Assembly (NCBI GenBank): GCA_050260055.1
Contig: JBLNBO010000005.1
Span: 134,956 to 198,955, forward strand
DNA from: JBLMYQ01 sp050260055
GTDB taxonomy: Bacteria > Bacillota > Clostridia > Acetivibrionales > UBA4821
DNA length: 64,000 nucleotides
Direction of reading: 5' to 3'
A program made the translations under genes and the position numbers. The notes beneath the pieces were generated by a model, which had not been told where the DNA came from, made no database searches, and worked only from the letters and a program-made list of their open reading frames with translations. Positions 23,070-32,362 of this stretch are shown piece by piece. The first letter of the stretch is position 1, and every line of letters begins with the position of its first letter.

Positions 23070-25220
23070 ATGAGTAATAATGCGGTAAGTTGGTGTGCGA
23101 ACAACGTAGGATATCTAATTTGGGCGGCTGTTTTTGTGGCGCTGATAATGATTACTTACTTTGTTTATTATGTTTTTAAACAGGACAAGGGTACTGCCAA
23201 AATGCAGGATATAAGTTCCGCAGTAAGGGAAGGAGCTATGGCTTTTCTGCACAGACAGTATGAAACAATAGGATTCTTATCTATTATTGTGGCTGGACTA
23301 TTGTGGTTGGCTACGATGGATTATCATACTCCTATTGCTTTCATAACAGGAGCAATATGTTCTGCGGTATCGGGGTATATTGGTATGTACATTGCAGTAA
23401 GCTCAAATATAAGGGCTGCATCAGGAGCTCAGAAAAGCTTAGACAGAGCTTTGGGAACTGCATTCAGAGGCGGTGCGGTAACAGGCTTGGCAGTTACAAC
23501 ATTAAGCCTTGTTGGAGTAGCAAGCCTTTTTTATATTTTCGGTGGTGCTTCTAATAATCCGGACATAGTTAAAAATGCTCCTCATTTAATAATTGGATTC
23601 GGATTTGGTGCAAGCTTTGTTGCATTATTTGCACAGCTTGGCGGAGGAATTTATACTAAGGCAGCGGATGTTGGTGCAGACCTTGTTGGTAAGGTTGAAG
23701 CTGGAATCCCGGAAGATGACCCTAGAAACCCTGCAGTAATAGCTGACTTGGTTGGAGACAATGTTGGTGATTGTGCTGGCCGTGGAGCTGATTTGTTTGA
23801 ATCTACAGCAGCTGAAAATATAGGTGCTATGATATTAGGAATAGCTTTATTCCCTGTTTTCGGAATATATGGAATACTATTTCCTTTGGTTGCCCGTGCA
23901 GCAGGAATTATAGCTTCAGTAGCCGGTATGTTTTTTATAAAGGCTAGAGAGAATGAAGACCCTATGCGTGCACTTAATAGAGGATATCTGGTTACTACAA
24001 TGCTTGCAGCAATATTACTTTTGCCTGTAACATATTTCATGCTTGGAGGAATTGGAGGAACAACATATTATCTAAATTATTATGGCTGTGCAATTATAGG
24101 GCTTCTTTTAAGCTTCGTATTTGTATTTATTACACAGTATTATACATCTTATGATTTCAGACCTGTAAAAAGCATTGCCAAGGCTTCAGAAACCGGGCCT
24201 GCAACCAATATTATTATGGGTATTTCTGTTGGTATGGAAAGTACAGCTCTTCCTGTTGTATTTATTTCAGGAGCAATCTTTGCAGCCTATAAGCTTGGTG
24301 CAATGACCGGCCTGCCAAATGGAGGACTTTACGGTACAGCTGTTGCGACCATGGGTATGCTTGCAACATGTGCTTATATTCTTGCAATGGACACATTTGG
24401 TCCTATAACAGATAATGCAGGTGGAATAGTAGAAATGTCCGATGCACCTGAAGAAGTAAGGAAAAGAACTGACAGGCTGGACGCTTGCGGAAATACAACT
24501 AAGGCTTTAACAAAAGGTTATGCAATAGGAAGTGCAGCTTTAGCAACATTTCTTCTTTTCTCAGCATACATTGAAGAGGTTGTTAAGAAGGTTACCGAAA
24601 CAGGAGACGCTAATCTTATTAAGAGTTTTGGAATAACAGGAAATACTTTTCCTGTTGACATTGGAAAGCCTGAGGTTTTTATAGGTGCATTTATAGGTGC
24701 AATGATAGTTTACCTCTTCAGTTCAACAGCTATTAAAGCAGTAGGAAATGCAGCTCAATATGTAATAATGGAAGTAAGAAGACAGTTTAAAGAAATTCCG
24801 GGAATAATGGAAGGAACACACAAACCTGATTATGGGAAGTGCGTTGATATCGTTACTGCCGGTGCGCTTAAAGAAATGATTCTTCCAGGTATTATTGTTA
24901 TCATAGCACCGATATTGGTTGGTATAATACTTGGTGCAGAAGCAGCAGCAGGATTCTTGATGGTTGGTACAATAGCAGGAATCATACTTGCGCTGTTCTT
25001 GAACAATGGCGGTGGTGCATGGGATAATGCAAAAAAATTCATTGAGCTTGGAAATCACGGAGGCAAGAAATCAGAAGCTCACAAAGCTGGAGTTGTTGGA
25101 GATACAGTCGGAGACCCATTCAAAGATACTGCAGGTCCATCACTTCATGTTTTAATCAAACTAATTAGTACAATAACGCTTGTTCTTGCAGGGCTTTTCG
25201 TAAGCGGTGGAATAAGATAA
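23070..25220 (+). CDS. hppA: Membrane-bound proton-translocating pyrophosphatase
   Basis: Couples pyrophosphate hydrolysis to ion pumping across the membrane. The 716-residue protein has about sixteen helices. Substrate-binding loops are intact: the DVGADLVGKVE...GDNVGDCAGRGADLFES block and the C-terminal GDTVGDPFKDTAGPSLH. The segment DACGNTTKALTKGYAIGSAAL carries Lys where potassium-dependent enzymes have Ala, which marks the potassium-independent, proton-pumping class. The ATG at 23070 is favoured over 23064 by the AAAGGAGG at 23056-23063. Monocistronic, with its own terminator. Confidence 0.95.
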   Translation: MSNNAVSWCANNVGYLIWAAVFVALIMITYFVYYVFKQDKGTAKMQDISSAVREGAMAFLHRQYETIGFLSIIVAGLLWLATMDYHTPIAFITGAICSAVSGYIGMYIAVSSNIRAASGAQKSLDRALGTAFRGGAVTGLAVTTLSLVGVASLFYIFGGASNNPDIVKNAPHLIIGFGFGASFVALFAQLGGGIYTKAADVGADLVGKVEAGIPEDDPRNPAVIADLVGDNVGDCAGRGADLFESTAAENIGAMILGIALFPVFGIYGILFPLVARAAGIIASVAGMFFIKARENEDPMRALNRGYLVTTMLAAILLLPVTYFMLGGIGGTTYYLNYYGCAIIGLLLSFVFVFITQYYTSYDFRPVKSIAKASETGPATNIIMGISVGMESTALPVVFISGAIFAAYKLGAMTGLPNGGLYGTAVATMGMLATCAYILAMDTFGPITDNAGGIVEMSDAPEEVRKRTDRLDACGNTTKALTKGYAIGSAALATFLLFSAYIEEVVKKVTETGDANLIKSFGITGNTFPVDIGKPEVFIGAFIGAMIVYLFSSTAIKAVGNAAQYVIMEVRRQFKEIPGIMEGTHKPDYGKCVDIVTAGALKEMILPGIIVIIAPILVGIILGAEAAAGFLMVGTIAGIILALFLNNGGGAWDNAKKFIELGNHGGKKSEAHKAGVVGDTVGDPFKDTAGPSLHVLIKLISTITLVLAGLFVSGGIR

Positions 25221-25240
25221 AAATAGTGCTTAAAAACCTG

Positions 25241-25275
25241 AAAACAAGGCAAGGGAACAACCCTTGCCTTGTTTT
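25241..25275 (+). terminator. Terminator after hppA
   Basis: A 15-bp perfect stem (AAAACAAGGCAAGGG and its complement) around an AACAA loop. Confidence 0.92.
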
Positions 25276-25478
25276 ATTTTGTCGCAATATATCGATGAAA
25301 TAATGTTGACTAAAATAGTAAAATAATGTAACTTTATAACAATAAATAACTTATTTTTCCAGAAAATTACAGCAAAATGAAAAATCCTAAAATAATAGGA
25401 CATATATAATTTTAAATCTTTCGAGCTGTTTATAATTTTATGTAAAACATAAATTAATAATAGAAGTGAATCCTATAT

Positions 25479-25504
25479 GACTTATATCCATAAGTCGTTT
25501 TTTT
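25479..25504 (+). terminator. Terminator-like hairpin in the leader of the hydrogenase-fusion gene
   Basis: GACTTAT and ATAAGTC with an ATCC loop, then G and a T run. It lies 45 bp before the next start codon and more than 200 bp after the hppA terminator, so it looks like a leader attenuator. The remainder of the 25276-25548 spacer is AT-rich, with no gene seen. Confidence 0.5.
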
Positions 25505-25548
25505 AATCAAAAAAACAAAAATATAATAAAACTATTGGAGGGGTTAGA

Positions 25549-27468
25549 ATGGGTTTTGAAGGTGATGTAATATTTACTAATGAAAGCAAGTGTCTTGGAT
25601 GCAATAAATGCATAAGGAATTGTCCTGTTATGGGAGCAAACATTTCTTATTCTGTTGAAGGAAAAAATAAGGTAAAGGTTGACCAAACTAGGTGTATCAG
25701 ATGCGGACGCTGTATTGAGGTTTGCGACCATGAAGGGCGCGAGTATTATGATGATACGGAAAGGTTTTTTGCGGATTTGGCAGCTGGAAAGAAAATATCT
25801 ATGGTTGCAGCACCTGCGGCAAGAACGAATTTTGAAAATCTTAAAAGGCTTTTCGGATTTCTAAAAGCTGTCGGGGTTAATCTTATTTATGATGTATCCT
25901 TTGGTGCAGATGTAACAACCTGGGCGTATTTAAAAGCAGTGACAGCGAATAAACTAAATACTATTGTTGCACAGCCATGTCCTGCTGTCGTAAACTATGT
26001 AGAAAAATACCAACCCGATTTAATTCCTTATATGGCACCTATTCACAGTCCGATGTTGTGCACAGTTGTTTATATGAGAACATATGATAAGGTTTCCGAT
26101 GATATTGCCTTATTATCGCCTTGTATTGGTAAAATTGACGAAATAAACAATGAGAATACAGAAGGGTTGGTCCAGTATAATGTTACTTATAAAAAACTAA
26201 AGGAATACATAAACAAACATGGAATCAATCTTTCAAATTACAAAGAAGCAGGGTTTGATGATATCGGATGCGGATTAGGCTTTGTATTCAGTAGACCTGG
26301 CGGGTTGAAAGAAAATGTTGATAACCGTGTTCCTGGGTTGTGGGTAAGGCAGATTGAGGGATGTGAAATTGCATATCCATATTTAAGAGAATATAGCCAT
26401 AGAGTTAAAAGCGGACAGCCGGTTCCACTTCTAGTAGACATTCTGAACTGTCAGGAAGGATGTAATCTTGGAACAGGAACAGAAAAGAATATAAGCATTG
26501 ATGATGTTGATTCAAAATTTAACTCAATGAAAAAGGTGAAAGTTAGTGAAAAGACTAAGAATATGATGAAAAAGAGACAAGACTGGCTGTATGATTATTT
26601 CGAAAAGAATCTAAAATGGCAAGATTTTATAAGGCATTATATTAAAATGCCTATTCATGAAGTAAAAGAGCCTTCTGATCTTCAGCTAAATGAAATTTTC
26701 AATAAATTGCATAAGTATGACAGAGATTCAAGACAGCTTAACTGTTCCGCTTGTGGTTACGGTACATGTAAGGAGATGGTTAAGGCAATATTCAATGACC
26801 TGAATAATTATTCTAATTGTATGGATTTCAACCGCCGTGAGGTAGCAATTGATAATGAAAAACTTGAAGGCAAAAACAAAGAAGTAAATAAAGCCCTTCT
26901 AGAAGTCAAAGCTATGGGTGAAGAGAAACTGGCACAAGCTGATAAGTTGAAGCATCACGTTGAAGATATTACCCGCTCTCTTGATGAAGTTGCAAAAGGC
27001 AATGAAGAAAATAGTATTGAAATAGGGCGTATCTCAAATGAAGTATCGGATATAGTAAATACTGCAAAAGTACTTCGTAAAAGCGTTAATGAGATGGAAA
27101 GCAAAATTAGGAAGTTCTCTGAAGCTTCATCGGAAATTGTTGACATTGCAAACCAAACCAACCTACTTTCATTAAACGCTGCAATTGAAGCGGCAAGGGC
27201 AGGAGAAAATGGTATGGGTTTCTCCGTTGTTGCTGAAGAAGTCAGAAAGCTTGCTGCACAATCAAAAGAAGTTGCTGCATCAACAAATTCAGACCAAAGA
27301 ATGCTATTTGACCTTATTAAAGCAATACTTAATATATCTATAGAACTTGAAGAAAAGATACATGCGATTAACGAATCTGTTGCTAATATGTCTGCTACAG
27401 TTGAAGAAGTAACAGCAAAAGGTGAAGAGATTGCATCTACTGCAATTAGCATAATTAAGAATAATTAA
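25549..27468 (+). CDS. Putative sensory [FeFe]-hydrogenase fused to a chemoreceptor signalling domain
   Basis: A 639-residue soluble fusion. Two N-terminal [4Fe-4S] ferredoxin motifs (CLGCNKCIRNCP and CIRCGRCIEVC) precede a hydrogenase H-cluster domain. All four expected cluster cysteines are visible: C144 (AQPCP), C192 (LSPCIGK), C301 and C305 (NCQEGC). The proton-transfer cysteine just before C144 is Pro, as expected for a slow or sensory enzyme. A further Fe-S motif (CSACGYGTC, about 400-430) leads into a coiled coil and a methyl-accepting signalling hairpin tip (NLLSLNAAIEAARAGENG, near residue 545). There is no membrane segment. It probably converts hydrogen or redox state into a CheA/CheW signal; no che genes are adjacent. 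Confidence 0.8.
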   Translation: MGFEGDVIFTNESKCLGCNKCIRNCPVMGANISYSVEGKNKVKVDQTRCIRCGRCIEVCDHEGREYYDDTERFFADLAAGKKISMVAAPAARTNFENLKRLFGFLKAVGVNLIYDVSFGADVTTWAYLKAVTANKLNTIVAQPCPAVVNYVEKYQPDLIPYMAPIHSPMLCTVVYMRTYDKVSDDIALLSPCIGKIDEINNENTEGLVQYNVTYKKLKEYINKHGINLSNYKEAGFDDIGCGLGFVFSRPGGLKENVDNRVPGLWVRQIEGCEIAYPYLREYSHRVKSGQPVPLLVDILNCQEGCNLGTGTEKNISIDDVDSKFNSMKKVKVSEKTKNMMKKRQDWLYDYFEKNLKWQDFIRHYIKMPIHEVKEPSDLQLNEIFNKLHKYDRDSRQLNCSACGYGTCKEMVKAIFNDLNNYSNCMDFNRREVAIDNEKLEGKNKEVNKALLEVKAMGEEKLAQADKLKHHVEDITRSLDEVAKGNEENSIEIGRISNEVSDIVNTAKVLRKSVNEMESKIRKFSEASSEIVDIANQTNLLSLNAAIEAARAGENGMGFSVVAEEVRKLAAQSKEVAASTNSDQRMLFDLIKAILNISIELEEKIHAINESVANMSATVEEVTAKGEEIASTAISIIKNN

Positions 27469-27478
27469 CCTTTTCCCT

Positions 27479-27516
27479 AAACGAAAAAAGAACCTTTCGA
27501 GGTTCTTTTTTCGTTT
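27479..27516. terminator. Bidirectional terminator between convergent genes
   Basis: AAACGAAAAAAGAACCT and its complement around a TTCG loop. It serves the plus-strand hydrogenase fusion and the minus-strand ABC operon. Confidence 0.92.
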
Positions 27517-27519
27517 GCT

Positions 27520-28656
27520 TTAATCTAAAGATTTTTTAAATCTAAGGGTTGCAATCGATAGAAGTACAACCATAAATATCAGGAGGGCTAGAACATTAGG
27601 CCATAAATACTGTATTCCTATTCCCTTAAGTATTATTCCTCTTGCAATATCAAGAAAATAAGTAAGAGGAAGAAAATAACCAATTGCGCTGATTATCCAA
27701 GGCATGGCTGCTCTTGGGAACATAAAACCTGACAAAATAACGCTAGGAAGAATAATTAGTATTGTCATTTGCATTGCCTGTAATTGATTTTTAGCTATTG
27801 TAGATATAAGCATTCCCATTGCCAAGGATACGATAACAAACAAGAGCCCTAGAAGAAGTAAGAGAGATATACTTCCTGCAACAGGAACATTAAAAAGCAG
27901 TGAACCTAAGATAAAGGTGAAAAGAAAGCCTGTATATCCAATTAAAATATAGGGTATCATTTTTCCAAGAATTAACTCTGATGATTTTACAGGAGTAACA
28001 ATTAACTGCTCTATGGTGCTTCGCTCCTTTTCGCGTACCAATGCAAATGCTGTAAGCATAACAGTTATATTTTGAAGTATCAAACCAATCAAGCCTGGAA
28101 CATTAAACTTTGCGCTTTCTAAATTCGGATTATACCAAACCTTAGTAGCAAGGTCGATTCCGGGCGACGATTGAATACCTGAAGCTCCTCGTTTGGCGAG
28201 AAACTTCTGTTTCTGTTCCAGTGAATACATTTGAGATATTATGATGCCTGAGTTCATTGCTGTTCTTGCAGTAGTGGGATCAGAGCCATCAATAATCAAC
28301 TGTGTGCGAGGCGTTTTATTCTTTTTCAAATCCATAGTATAATCAGGAGGAATTATTATCCCCGCTTTTACCCTTCCGCTTTCGATAAGCTCAACAAGCT
28401 CATTTTCGCTGGATACCTGATATTCCGGAATGAAATAAGTTGACACTCTGAATTTATCAACATATTCACGGCTTTCCTGGGTTTTATTCTGGTCAAAGAC
28501 TGCGAGGGTGATATTATCAACATCAGGCTTTACTGCATATCCAAAAAGAATAAGCATCATAATCGGCATGATTATTGGTATTCGCATGCTGAATTTATCG
28601 CGGCGAATCTGAATGAATTCCTTTTTAACTATAGCCCAAAAGCGTTGAAGATTCAT
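27520..28656 (-). CDS. ABC-2 type transporter permease
   Basis: A 378-residue permease of the ABC-2 (YhhJ/YbhR-like) class. One N-terminal helix (about 25-43) and a large extracytoplasmic domain (about 45-175) are followed by five C-terminal helices, with the REKERSTIEQLIVTP motif in between. It works with the ATPase encoded upstream, whose stop overlaps this ATG by four bases, and with the HlyD-like protein. Such three-part systems export drugs or lipids. Confidence 0.88.
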   Translation of the reverse strand: MNLQRFWAIVKKEFIQIRRDKFSMRIPIIMPIMMLILFGYAVKPDVDNITLAVFDQNKTQESREYVDKFRVSTYFIPEYQVSSENELVELIESGRVKAGIIIPPDYTMDLKKNKTPRTQLIIDGSDPTTARTAMNSGIIISQMYSLEQKQKFLAKRGASGIQSSPGIDLATKVWYNPNLESAKFNVPGLIGLILQNITVMLTAFALVREKERSTIEQLIVTPVKSSELILGKMIPYILIGYTGFLFTFILGSLLFNVPVAGSISLLLLLGLLFVIVSLAMGMLISTIAKNQLQAMQMTILIILPSVILSGFMFPRAAMPWIISAIGYFLPLTYFLDIARGIILKGIGIQYLWPNVLALLIFMVVLLSIATLRFKKSLD

Positions 28657-29444
28657 GATTCACCTCCTGGGCTATCTTTTAAGAACTTCATATCTTGATA
28701 AGAAGATACTTTTTTATTTGTGGCTTTTTCAACATATGAAATAAATATATCCTCAAGATTATTGGCTTTTTCCTCTTCTATTAGCTGTTTTGGAGGCGCA
28801 ATCTTCATTAAATTGCCGTTGAATATAAATCCTACTTCATCACAGCTTTCAGCTTCATCCATATAGTGAGTTGTTACGAAAATCGTAATTCCTTGTGTCG
28901 AGAGTTGGTGGATGATTTGCCAAAAAACCCTTCTTGAGACAGGATCGACGCCTGCTGTTGGTTCGTCAAGAATCAGGATTTTAGGCTTATGAATCAAAGC
29001 ACAGCCTAAGGCAAGTCTTTGCTTCCAACCTCCGGAAAGAGTTCCTGCAAGGTTGTTTTCTTTACCATCAAGGCCTGCCATGGAGATTAGTTCTTTTTTT
29101 CTATCTTGAAGAACTTCTTTTGACAACGAATAAATGCCCGCATAAAAATCCAAGTTCTCTGCAACCGTTAAATCTTCATAAAGGCTGAAACGCTGGGACA
29201 TATAACCAAGATTCTGGCGAACCTTTTCAGTATCTTTAACAATATCGTTTCCAAGAACAGTTCCGCTTCCTGATGTAGGCCTCAGAACCCCGCAAATCAT
29301 TCTAATTGTTGTTGATTTGCCAGAACCATTAGGCCCTAAAAAGCCAAAAATGCTTCCTTTTTTAACATTGAAGCTTATATCATTGACAGCGGTAAAATCA
29401 CCGAATTTTTTTGTTAAGTTTTTTACAATAACAGCATAATCCAT
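28653..29444 (-). CDS. ABC transporter ATP-binding protein
   Basis: A 263-residue ATPase. Walker A is GPNGSGKST (residues 37-45), the signature is LSGGWKQRLALG, Walker B is ILILDEPTAGVDP, and the H-loop is FVTTHYMDEAE. The C-terminal extension is typical of multidrug/ABC-2 partners. Overlap with the permease gene implies coupled translation. The HlyD gene lies 100 bp upstream on the same strand. Confidence 0.92.
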   Translation of the reverse strand: MDYAVIVKNLTKKFGDFTAVNDISFNVKKGSIFGFLGPNGSGKSTTIRMICGVLRPTSGSGTVLGNDIVKDTEKVRQNLGYMSQRFSLYEDLTVAENLDFYAGIYSLSKEVLQDRKKELISMAGLDGKENNLAGTLSGGWKQRLALGCALIHKPKILILDEPTAGVDPVSRRVFWQIIHQLSTQGITIFVTTHYMDEAESCDEVGFIFNGNLMKIAPPKQLIEEEKANNLEDIFISYVEKATNKKVSSYQDMKFLKDSPGGES

Positions 29445-29544
29445 CTGTTTACCTCCGGAAATTTGTTGCCAGTGTGTAGTTTAAGAGTAAAAATTTGTTG
29501 TGAAATATTTATTATTCAATACTAGTTTTAAAATAAAAATTTTG

Positions 29545-30696
29545 CTATATTTCAACTTCTGCAGTCATTCCCGGTCTTAATATATTTAAATGATCCATAA
29601 TCTTTACTTTAACTTCAAAAACAGTATTTTCCTTTGCCTCTACAGTCTCTATGTTTTTTGGAGTGAATTCAGCCTTTGAAGAAACATAAGTTATCTTTCC
29701 CATGATTTTTTCTTTTGGAAATGCTTTTGTTTTGATTATCAAAGAAGAACCTACGCCAATTTTATGCTTATACCTCTCAGGAATATAAAATTTGAGCCAC
29801 AAATCATTTTCATCCAAAATAGAAGCGATATTTGTTCCGGGAAATACAACTTCTCCGATATCTACATAAGAAGGCTGTATTCTCCCTGTGATAGGTGATT
29901 TAACATTAAACTTTTCAAGCTGTAATTTTGCAAGCATTGCAGCATCTTCAGCCTGCTTTACGCCTGCTTCGCTAATAGTAATAGTTTCTTTGGTTGAACC
30001 GTTTTTTACAAGGTCTAATTGAGCCTTAGTCTGCTGATAAGCTGCTTCTGCAGCTTTGATTGCTTCAGATGTAGGGCCGCTAACTAACAAATCGAGCTGA
30101 GACTGAGCTGATTTTAACTGTTCCTTTGCTGTATTGAATTGAGTTAATGCACTTTCTGTAAGATTCTCCAAGTCATTGACGTTTTGCTGTGAAGTGCCGC
30201 CGTATTCTAATAGTTCTCTAGCTTTTTCAAGGTTATCAAGCCTATAGTTATAAGTTTTTTCTGCAAAAGAAACTGCTGTTTTTGCTTGCTCCACTACAGA
30301 GCGAGCCTGGTTAATTTGTTCCTTCCTTGAGCCGGATCTTAGTTCATCAAGCTTGGCTTTAGCTGCATTGACAGCTGCTTGAGCTTGATTTATCTGTTCG
30401 ATTCTAGAGCCCTTCTTGGTTTCTGCTAATTTTGCTTTTGCTGATAAAACGCCTGCTTCGGCTTGCTTAAGTTGTAATTCTGCAGAAGAAGAATCAAGAA
30501 AGACCAAAGTATCGCCTTTTTTTACATTCTGACCCTCTTGAAAATTTATTTTAAGAATCTTACCATTTACTTCAGAGTTAATGTCAACTTGAGTTGATTC
30601 AATGGTGGATGAGAAAACAAGTCTTTGCTGATTACAGCCAGTAAGCGCGAAGATTATTGATAAAATGATTACAATTATGGATACTGTTTTCTTCAT
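29545..30696 (-). CDS. HlyD-family periplasmic-adaptor-like lipoprotein
   Basis: A 383-residue membrane fusion protein with a lipobox (LTGC, lipidated Cys at 21). It has a biotinyl-lipoyl half domain (DINSEVNGKILKINFQEGQNVKKGDTLVFLD), a long coiled coil with repeated SGS(R/T)xE...INQA units (about 90-255), and a C-terminal barrel (KSPITGRIQPSYVDIGEVVFPG). In a single-membrane cell it probably forms a lipid-anchored adaptor on the ABC-2 pump encoded next. Confidence 0.88.
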   Translation of the reverse strand: MKKTVSIIVIILSIIFALTGCNQQRLVFSSTIESTQVDINSEVNGKILKINFQEGQNVKKGDTLVFLDSSSAELQLKQAEAGVLSAKAKLAETKKGSRIEQINQAQAAVNAAKAKLDELRSGSRKEQINQARSVVEQAKTAVSFAEKTYNYRLDNLEKARELLEYGGTSQQNVNDLENLTESALTQFNTAKEQLKSAQSQLDLLVSGPTSEAIKAAEAAYQQTKAQLDLVKNGSTKETITISEAGVKQAEDAAMLAKLQLEKFNVKSPITGRIQPSYVDIGEVVFPGTNIASILDENDLWLKFYIPERYKHKIGVGSSLIIKTKAFPKEKIMGKITYVSSKAEFTPKNIETVEAKENTVFEVKVKIMDHLNILRPGMTAEVEI

Positions 30697-30755
30697 AATC
30701 GGCCTCCATTCTAATTATGATTTTATAGAATATAGCTTATAAAGTATTAATAGTA

Positions 30756-31385
30756 TCATTTGCTTATAGATTCTGCGGAAATTCCATTCATAAGTACATC
30801 AACAGTGTTTTCTATTTCTCGATTTAATTCTTCTGGAGTCAGTTTTATATTAAAAATCTGCTGGTAAACAATCATCATCATAAATGAGCCTACAAACAAT
30901 CTTAACGCAGAAAGCCTATCACAATCCCTCAATTTATTTTCCATTACCATGTTGTCAAAGAATTTTTCGAAAGATGGCTTTACTCTCATTATTATATTGT
31001 CCCTTAATGATTCTCTAATATCCTCATGAAATAGTGCTTCAGCAAAAACCGTTTTTATGATAGGAAGCTTGGGAGATATGAAGGATACACGTTCCTTTAA
31101 TATCTCAACAAGTATTTCTTTTGCAGATTTATTATTATAATTTGAAAGAATCTCGATTGGCTTTGATACAACCTCAGGTGCAATAACTTCGATTGCTTTT
31201 ATCATTATTTTTCTTAAGATGTCTTTTTTTGTACTAAAATATCGGAAAATGGTTCCTTCAGCTACACCAGCTTCTTTGGCAATTTCACTGGTTGTTGCAG
31301 AAGCGAATCCTTTCTCTGAAAATATCTTTAATGCTGCATCAAGTATTTGTTGTTCTTTAGTTTCTTTAGGTTTTTGCTTTGCCAT
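30756..31385 (-). CDS. TetR-family regulator of the efflux operon
   Basis: A 209-residue repressor. The N-terminal helix-turn-helix reads ILDAALKIFSEKGFASATTSEIAKEAGVAEGTIFRYFSTK; the C-terminal helical domain binds an unknown ligand. The ATG at 31385 follows GAAAGGTG. A GTG at 31394 is part of that site. It is the first gene of a tetR-hlyD-ATPase-permease operon, and a perfect operator lies immediately upstream, so autoregulation is expected. Confidence 0.9.
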   Translation of the reverse strand: MAKQKPKETKEQQILDAALKIFSEKGFASATTSEIAKEAGVAEGTIFRYFSTKKDILRKIMIKAIEVIAPEVVSKPIEILSNYNNKSAKEILVEILKERVSFISPKLPIIKTVFAEALFHEDIRESLRDNIIMRVKPSFEKFFDNMVMENKLRDCDRLSALRLFVGSFMMMIVYQQIFNIKLTPEELNREIENTVDVLMNGISAESISK

Positions 31386-31407
31386 AATTTTCACCTTTCA
31401 AAAAATG

Positions 31408-31453
31408 AGTGAGTGCTCACTTTTATTATAACATTATTGGAAATTATATTCAA
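31408..31453 (-). promoter_or_regulatory. TetR-type operator overlapping the efflux-operon promoter
   Basis: On the minus strand a TTGAAT -35 (31448-31453) and a TATAAT -10 (31425-31430) are 17 bp apart. Directly after the -10 lies the palindrome AGTGAGTGCTCACT (31408-31421), typical of TetR operators. A repressor bound there would block initiation. Confidence 0.75.
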
Positions 31454-31513
31454 TCTTGATACTTATCTTGTATATATTATTTTTTATTTAACAAAATATT
31501 AGTGGTGAAGACA

Positions 31514-31864
31514 ATGAATCATATCAAAAGTTTTATTATTGGACTATTAGCGGGAATTGTAAACGGGTTGTTCGGCTCTGGAGGGGGTGTAATTGTAGTT
31601 CCTGCTCTTACAGCTTTTTTTAATATTGAGCAATATAAGGCACATGCTACTGCAATTGCAATTATTCTTCCAATAACCCTTGTAAGCTCTTATTTCTACA
31701 TTCAAGGGAAATACATTAATTTTAACCTTGCATTATGGGTTGCAATCGGAGGTATTATTGGTGGATTTATAGGAGCAGCTCTGCTTAAAAAGATACCTTC
31801 CCGTATTCTAAGAATTATTTTTGGAGTTTTTATGCTGATTGCAGCTGTAAGAATGATACTTTAG
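31514..31864 (+). CDS. TSUP (TauE/SafE) permease, half-size
   Basis: A 116-residue membrane protein with four helices and the TSUP motif GLFGSGGGVIVVPAL. It equals one half of a normal, roughly 250-residue sulfite/organosulfonate-type permease. A second half-size TSUP gene follows about 110-170 bp later, so the two polypeptides probably pair in the membrane. Substrate unknown. The ATG at 31514 is preceded by GTGGTGA. Divergent from the TetR operon. Confidence 0.8.
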   Translation: MNHIKSFIIGLLAGIVNGLFGSGGGVIVVPALTAFFNIEQYKAHATAIAIILPITLVSSYFYIQGKYINFNLALWVAIGGIIGGFIGAALLKKIPSRILRIIFGVFMLIAAVRMIL

Positions 31865-32032
31865 AAGTGTAAAGTTAACAGATGACAGTTGATAGTGAAG
31901 ACCAAGAATACAGAGTAATGTAGGGACCATACCTTGTGGTTGCCTATATTAATTATCAAGGACTTTGCAAGGAGTTGAAAAGGTATAATTATTGCATTAA
32001 TTATAGGGATAGCGGCTGGAATTATTAGCGGA

Positions 32033-32362
32033 ATGGGTATTGGGGGAGGAACAATTTTGATTCCTGCCTTAGTAATATTCTTGGGCATAGAACAGCATAA
32101 TGCGCAGGGTGTAAATCTTGCTTTTTTCATACCTACAGCGGTTGCTGCTTTGATAATTCATATAAAAAACAAAAACATTCATCTAAAAACTGCTTCCCAG
32201 ATTATTATATGGGGTATTATAGGTGCTGTTCTAGGGGCCTATATTGCTGTTTCGATTCCTTCGTTAATATTAAAAAAAATGTTTGGCTTTTTCATGCTTT
32301 TCATGGGAATTTATGAAATATTTAAAGGTGCAAAAACAAAGAGTGAAAAAACTATAAATTAA
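32033..32362 (+). CDS. TSUP permease second half, N-terminus uncertain
   Basis: From ATG 32033 the product (109 residues) has GIGGGTILIPALVIF and three to four helices, but it lacks the first part of the expected N-terminal helix. In-frame coding similarity (IIALIIGIAAGIISG) extends back to about 31985 with no standard start codon. AAGGAG at 31969-31974 precedes TTG 31975, which would give MKRY and then fall out of frame by one base. Deleting one A near 31987 would restore a normal protein. Either this is a recent frameshift or translation starts at a rare ATA/ATT codon. Confidence 0.65.
   Translation: MGIGGGTILIPALVIFLGIEQHNAQGVNLAFFIPTAVAALIIHIKNKNIHLKTASQIIIWGIIGAVLGAYIAVSIPSLILKKMFGFFMLFMGIYEIFKGAKTKSEKTIN

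Noticed and set aside
26955..27452. 165-codon minus-strand frame over the chemoreceptor domain
   Set aside because: Antisense shadow of a heptad-rich coding region; no ribosome binding site.
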